DNA from: Colwellia sp. Arc7-635
Lineage (GTDB): Bacteria > Pseudomonadota > Gammaproteobacteria > Enterobacterales > Alteromonadaceae
Assembly (NCBI RefSeq): GCF_003971255.1
Contig: NZ_CP034660.1
Location: forward strand, 4,526,001 to 4,590,000
Direction: 5' to 3'
DNA length: 64,000 nucleotides
The notes below the pieces were generated by a model that was not told the DNA's origin, did not search any database, and saw only the letters and a program-made list of their open reading frames with translations. Positions 60,735 through 64,000 of this stretch are shown here, piece by piece. Made by a program: the position numbers and the translations under genes. How positions within the stretch are numbered: the stretch's first letter is position 1; each line of letters begins with the position of its first letter.

Positions 60735-61661
60735 CTATAAAACTGGGTCTAACCAACCTTCTGGTACAGTAGTAGTACCATCAAAAATACCAAAAAAGGC
60801 ACCTTGAATAGCTTCAGTAATCGGGCCACGAGAACCCGTACCAACGACAATGCCGTCTACCGATTTCACCGGAACAACTTCCGTCGCGGTACCACACATG
60901 AAAAACTCGTCGGCTAGGTATAAAGATTCGCGAGAAATTGGCTCTTCACGTACTTCGTAACCTAATTGCTTAGCAAGGAAGAACACAGTATCACGAGTCA
61001 AACCTTGGAGAATTGAAGCGGTACCTGGTGGCGTATAAAGTACACCTTTACGAATTAAAAATAAGTTCTGACCAGCGCCTTCACTCACCATATTATTAAT
61101 ATCTAAAGCCACACCTTCTGCATAGCCATGACGAGCGGCTTCAGTAGAAATTAGTTGTGAAGACAAGTAGTTACCACCAGCTTTTGCTGCTGTTGGCATG
61201 GTGTTTGGAGCAAGTCTGTTCCAGCTCGATACACCGACTTCAACGCCGTTTTCAATAGCATCAGCACCTAAATATGCTTCCCAGCTAAATGCTGCGATCA
61301 TCACATCGGCTACTGCATCGATTGGTGGACGAAGTCCCATTCCAATATCACCTAAAAATGCCAATGGACGTAAATAGGCTGATTTTAAATTATTTTTTGC
61401 TACCGCATCTTTACACGCTTGAACCACTTCAGCTTCGGTAAAAGGAATGTTCATACGATATATTTTTGCCGATTCAAATAAGCGCTTAATGTGCTCTTCT
61501 AAACGGAAAATACATGTACCTTTATGGGTATTGTAAGCACGGATACCTTCAAATACTGAAGAACCATAATGTAGCGCGTGACTCATTACGTGTACTGTAG
61601 CGTTCTGCCACGGCATGAGTTCACCGTTAAACCAAATTAGTTCTGCATTAACTTTAGCCAT
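60735..61661 (-). CDS. ilvE: Branched-chain amino acid aminotransferase IlvE
   Basis: 308-residue fold-type IV PLP enzyme that makes valine, leucine and isoleucine from their 2-oxo acids. The PLP-Lys is in AAKAGGNYLSSQL, other family motifs are HALHYGSSVFEGIRAY, EGAGQNLFLIRKG, GLTRDTV and FMCGTATEVVPV. Length is usual. The 272-base gap to ilvD (60463-60734) is AT-rich with a small 6-bp hairpin (ACTTAT/ATAAGT near 60677-60692) and no gene; an internal promoter for ilvDA is possible. Confidence 0.96.
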   Translation of the reverse strand: MAKVNAELIWFNGELMPWQNATVHVMSHALHYGSSVFEGIRAYNTHKGTCIFRLEEHIKRLFESAKIYRMNIPFTEAEVVQACKDAVAKNNLKSAYLRPLAFLGDIGMGLRPPIDAVADVMIAAFSWEAYLGADAIENGVEVGVSSWNRLAPNTMPTAAKAGGNYLSSQLISTEAARHGYAEGVALDINNMVSEGAGQNLFLIRKGVLYTPPGTASILQGLTRDTVFFLAKQLGYEVREEPISRESLYLADEFFMCGTATEVVPVKSVDGIVVGTGSRGPITEAIQGAFFGIFDGTTTVPEGWLDPVL

Positions 61662-61765
61662 TTTTATTCCTAAATTTTGATTTTATCTCAATCAAATAAT
61701 GCCGAATTTATCTGCATTTTCTGATGTGATTTTTATTACTTGTTGTCGTAGGTTTTAACCCAGCA

Positions 61766-62023
61766 TTATGCGTTGCACTGCTGTGATGCGCTATTGTCTA
61801 CCGTGACTTCTTTGATGTCGATCAGTTTATTAATTTGATCGACTAAAAGTTCAATCGGGCGCTCACTTCTGACCAATAATTCTATCGTGCCGATACTCGT
61901 ACCTGTATTCACTCTCGCGTTTATACCGCTGATTAAAAAGCCACGATAACGAGCCACTTGTAGAATGCGCTCAAGTACCACCTGCTTATCGTCCGCTTTG
62001 ATCATTAATTGATAGTTATTCAT
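61766..62023 (-). CDS. ilvM: Acetolactate synthase II small subunit IlvM
   Basis: 85-residue ACT-domain regulatory subunit of acetolactate synthase II. The ACT pattern is NYQLMIKADDKQVVLERILQ (residues about 2-21) then RGFLISGINAR. Its start overlaps the ilvG stop by one base, so translation is coupled, as in E. coli ilvGM. It ends in a short Gln/Cys-containing tail. Confidence 0.94.
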   Translation of the reverse strand: MNNYQLMIKADDKQVVLERILQVARYRGFLISGINARVNTGTSIGTIELLVRSERPIELLVDQINKLIDIKEVTVDNSASQQCNA

Positions 62024-63687
62024 TAAGTGCTCTCCATCATTTTATCGTTCGCGGTATTCGGTGGCACTAGTGGCCAAACATTGTCTTGTGCATCAATTTT
62101 AACTTGTAGTAGGTAAGGTCCATCATGTTCAAGCATTTCTTCAATGGCAGCACTAACTTCCGACTTATTAGTAATTAATTTTGCTTTAATATCAAAAGCA
62201 TTCGCTAACATGACAAAATCAGGGTTATCAGCTAAGTCGGTCTCACTTAAGCGCCCATTAAAAAACAGGTCTTGCCATTGACGCACCATGCCAAGCTTAG
62301 CGTTATCAATAAGGACTATTTTTACGGGTAATTGAAAGCGCTTAATCGTTGAAAGCTCTTGCACGTTCATCATAAATGAACCATCCCCCGAGACTGCAAT
62401 AACGCAGTCGGTTGGGCGGCTCACTTGTGCGCCAACAGCCGCCGGCACACCAAAGCCCATAGTCCCCATGCCACCACTGGTTAAAAAGTTGCTTGGATCA
62501 TCAAATAACATATGCTGTGCAGCCCACATTTGATGCTGACCAACATCAGTTGTTACGCAGGTATTTTTTGGCATATTATCGCTAATTTCTTTTAATACTG
62601 CGGGGGCAAAAATGGTCTCGCCTGGATGGTTATAATCCCATGCAAAATCCGTTTTCATGCCCTGACATTTTTCTTGCCACGGCCCGATAGATAATGGGAT
62701 AGCTAAAGCCGGTAAATTAACCTTTAAATCACCTAATATTGCAGCGTCAGCAACGCGGCGTTTATTTATTTCTGCAGTATCAATATCAAAGTGAATGACT
62801 TTTGCGTGTGGAGCAAATTCATTTAGTTTGCCGGTCACTCGGTCATCAAAACGCGCACCGACTGCAATTAATAAATCACACTCTTGTACCGCTAAGTTTG
62901 CTGCTTTAGTACCGTGCATACCAAGCATGCCTAAATAATTTTCATCTTCGGGGTTCACTGCGCCCAAGCCTTTAAGGGTAGACACACTCGGCACACCTGT
63001 GATTTCAGCAAAAGATCTTAATTCATCAATGGCATTAGCCATACCAACACCACCACCAACATATAAAATTGGCTGTTTCGCTTGATTAAGTAATGCAATG
63101 GCACTACCAACATTAGCCGGTGGCAGCTTCACTTTATTCTCTAGATTAACTAAATCATCTAAGCAACCGTTGACTTCTGCTAGTTGAATATCTTTAGGAA
63201 TATCAACTAGTACCGGTCCTTGCCTACCTTCAAGCGCAATGGCAAAGGCTTCATGTAAAACTTGAGCTAAATCATTAATATCAGTCACTTGAAAAGAGTG
63301 TTTAGTACACGCCAGCGATAAACCAAAAATGTCTATTTCTTGGAAAGCATCAGAGCCCATCGACGCAGTCGCTACTTGTCCTGTTATAGCAACAACAGGA
63401 ATAGAGTCAGCTAACGCATCAGCAAGGCCTGTGATCAAATTAGTTGCACCTGGCCCTGATGTTGCTAAACAAACACCTACTTTACCCGATGCTCTGGCGT
63501 AACCTACAGCAGAAAAAGCAGCACCTTGCTCATGGCGACATAAAAAGTGTTCAACATCACTATCGTATAACGCATCGTAGATTGGCATTATTGCCCCACC
63601 TGGGTAGCCAAAAACATGTTCAACGCCATGCTGCTCTAGCACGTTAAATAATAAGCCGCCGCCGGTTAATTTTTTATCAGTTGTCAT
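62023..63687 (-). CDS. ilvG: Acetolactate synthase II large subunit IlvG
   Basis: 554-residue ThDP- and FAD-dependent enzyme that condenses pyruvate with pyruvate or 2-oxobutanoate. N-terminal [20 protein letters not shown], the catalytic Glu in [21 protein letters not shown] for FAD, and the ThDP motif [17 protein letters not shown] with the later [10 protein letters not shown] are present. Length suits IlvG rather than IlvB/IlvI. It is first structural gene of the operon, with an attenuator about 140 bases upstream. The gene is full length, unlike the frameshifted ilvG of E. coli K-12. Confidence 0.96.
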   Translation of the reverse strand: MTTDKKLTGGGLLFNVLEQHGVEHVFGYPGGAIMPIYDALYDSDVEHFLCRHEQGAAFSAVGYARASGKVGVCLATSGPGATNLITGLADALADSIPVVAITGQVATASMGSDAFQEIDIFGLSLACTKHSFQVTDINDLAQVLHEAFAIALEGRQGPVLVDIPKDIQLAEVNGCLDDLVNLENKVKLPPANVGSAIALLNQAKQPILYVGGGVGMANAIDELRSFAEITGVPSVSTLKGLGAVNPEDENYLGMLGMHGTKAANLAVQECDLLIAVGARFDDRVTGKLNEFAPHAKVIHFDIDTAEINKRRVADAAILGDLKVNLPALAIPLSIGPWQEKCQGMKTDFAWDYNHPGETIFAPAVLKEISDNMPKNTCVTTDVGQHQMWAAQHMLFDDPSNFLTSGGMGTMGFGVPAAVGAQVSRPTDCVIAVSGDGSFMMNVQELSTIKRFQLPVKIVLIDNAKLGMVRQWQDLFFNGRLSETDLADNPDFVMLANAFDIKAKLITNKSEVSAAIEEMLEHDGPYLLQVKIDAQDNVWPLVPPNTANDKMMEST

Positions 63688-63827
63688 GTGTTTATTTTAC
63701 TTTTAAATTACAGTTTATTCATTAAGCATTCACTTTTATTAGAATGGTTAACTGTTTTTGTAATTTAGTCAGTATTCTCCCAAAGATAGATAATGCGCAT
63801 TGCGCTATTTAAATAGTTTATATAACG

Positions 63828-63861
63828 ACAAACCCCCGGTCCTTTCGGAGCGGGGGTTTGT
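63828..63861 (-). terminator. ilv attenuator terminator hairpin
   Basis: ACAAACCCCCG pairs perfectly with CGGGGGTTTGT (11 bp), continued by TCC/GGA around a GAAA-type tetraloop across one mismatch. It lies between the leader peptide and ilvG. The tract after it in the minus direction is only moderately T-rich. Its upstream arm can pair instead with the end of the leader peptide region (see findings), as expected of an attenuator. Confidence 0.88.
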
Positions 63862-63897
63862 TATTTTAAGATTTTTTAATTTTCTTTAGCTCAACAA

Positions 63898-63966
63898 TTA
63901 CCCCCGCGACGATTTAATAATCACCACGACGAGAATTTTAATAATCATTAAGCTATAATTTTGCAT
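63898..63966 (-). CDS. ilvL: ilvGMEDA operon leader peptide
   Basis: 22-codon frame starting at ATG 63966 and ending at TAA 63898-63900. Residues 8-17 read I-I-K-I-L-V-V-V-I-I, so nine of ten are Ile, Leu or Val, the end products of the operon. The stop codon lies about 37 bases before the attenuator stem, and the last codons overlap the antiterminator arm. This is the standard arrangement of a translation-coupled attenuator. The ribosome site is weak. Neither translation nor promoter is shown by the sequence alone; the promoter probably extends beyond the window end. Confidence 0.85.
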   Translation of the reverse strand: MQNYSLMIIKILVVVIIKSSRG

Positions 63967-64000
63967 ATTTAATAGTATTTTCTGTAAGTTTATAAATTTA

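Noticed and set aside
62023-63687. Inactive ilvG as in E. coli K-12
   Set aside because: The frame is open over 554 codons with all cofactor motifs, so no frameshift is seen in this gene.

Overview
The window looks like a chromosomal stretch of a marine gammaproteobacterium of the order Alteromonadales, most likely Colwelliaceae (Colwellia/Thalassotalea-like). This is inferred from the AT-rich base composition (near 40% G+C by eye), the gene order gmk-rpoZ-spoT-ridA-trmH-recG and ubiE-ubiJ-ubiB, and an acetate-sensing CrbS/CrbR-type pair beside a VC_2705-type symporter. No rRNA, tRNA, CRISPR array, prophage or complete insertion sequence was seen. Nearly all genes are chromosomal housekeeping or signalling genes.

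Layout. 1-1242: 3' part of pepD. 1401-13397: acetate/carbon-switch neighbourhood, with a LuxR-type regulator and a convergent symporter-fused hybrid kinase (CrbR/CrbS-like), a chemoreceptor, a small unknown protein, the symporter with its DUF4212 small subunit, and divergently a cNMP-CBS-nucleotidyltransferase protein and a DnaQ-like exonuclease. 13544-15016: an unknown lipoprotein and an RRM protein. 15387-21941: a tripartite RND efflux operon followed by a TetR regulator, with palindromic candidate operators before the adaptor gene and before the regulator. 22261-26776: greB, an OmpA-type lipoprotein and a large M16 peptidase, all on the minus strand. 26947-31628: SDR oxidoreductase, a 266-bp repeat, cyclophilin, DUF445 protein and an aromatic/aspartate aminotransferase. 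32156-39854: a 2231-residue kinase-like/ATPase/GAF/histidine kinase/receiver/Hpt protein followed by a receiver-GGDEF protein. 39962-46557: gmk, rpoZ, spoT, ridA, trmH, recG. 46571-46836: second, inverted copy of the 266-bp repeat. 46989-50567: ubiE, ubiJ, ubiB and a DUF1456 gene. 50800-55273: a periplasmic binding protein, a membrane diguanylate cyclase, rep and ubiK. 55357-56889: DUF418 membrane protein. 57017-63966: ilvGMEDA operon on the minus strand, with a leader peptide and attenuator upstream.

Main points of interest. (1) The ilv operon has a complete attenuation leader: a 22-codon peptide rich in Ile/Val/Leu codons, a terminator hairpin and a competing antiterminator. (2) ilvD carries an apparent one-base deletion near its 3' end that replaces the conserved C-terminus; correcting it gives a 618-residue protein ending 12 bases before ilvA. 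(3) Two 266-bp copies of a MITE-like element with terminal inverted repeats and TA borders lie in opposite orientation about 18.4 kb apart. (4) The giant sensor has a kinase-like N-terminus that has lost the catalytic Asp, the metal-binding Asn and the FG of DFG, so it is probably a pseudokinase, and it is fused to its own phosphorelay domains next to a diguanylate cyclase. I did not find a clearly undescribed defence or biosynthetic system; the giant sensor with its cyclase partner is the closest candidate for something new.
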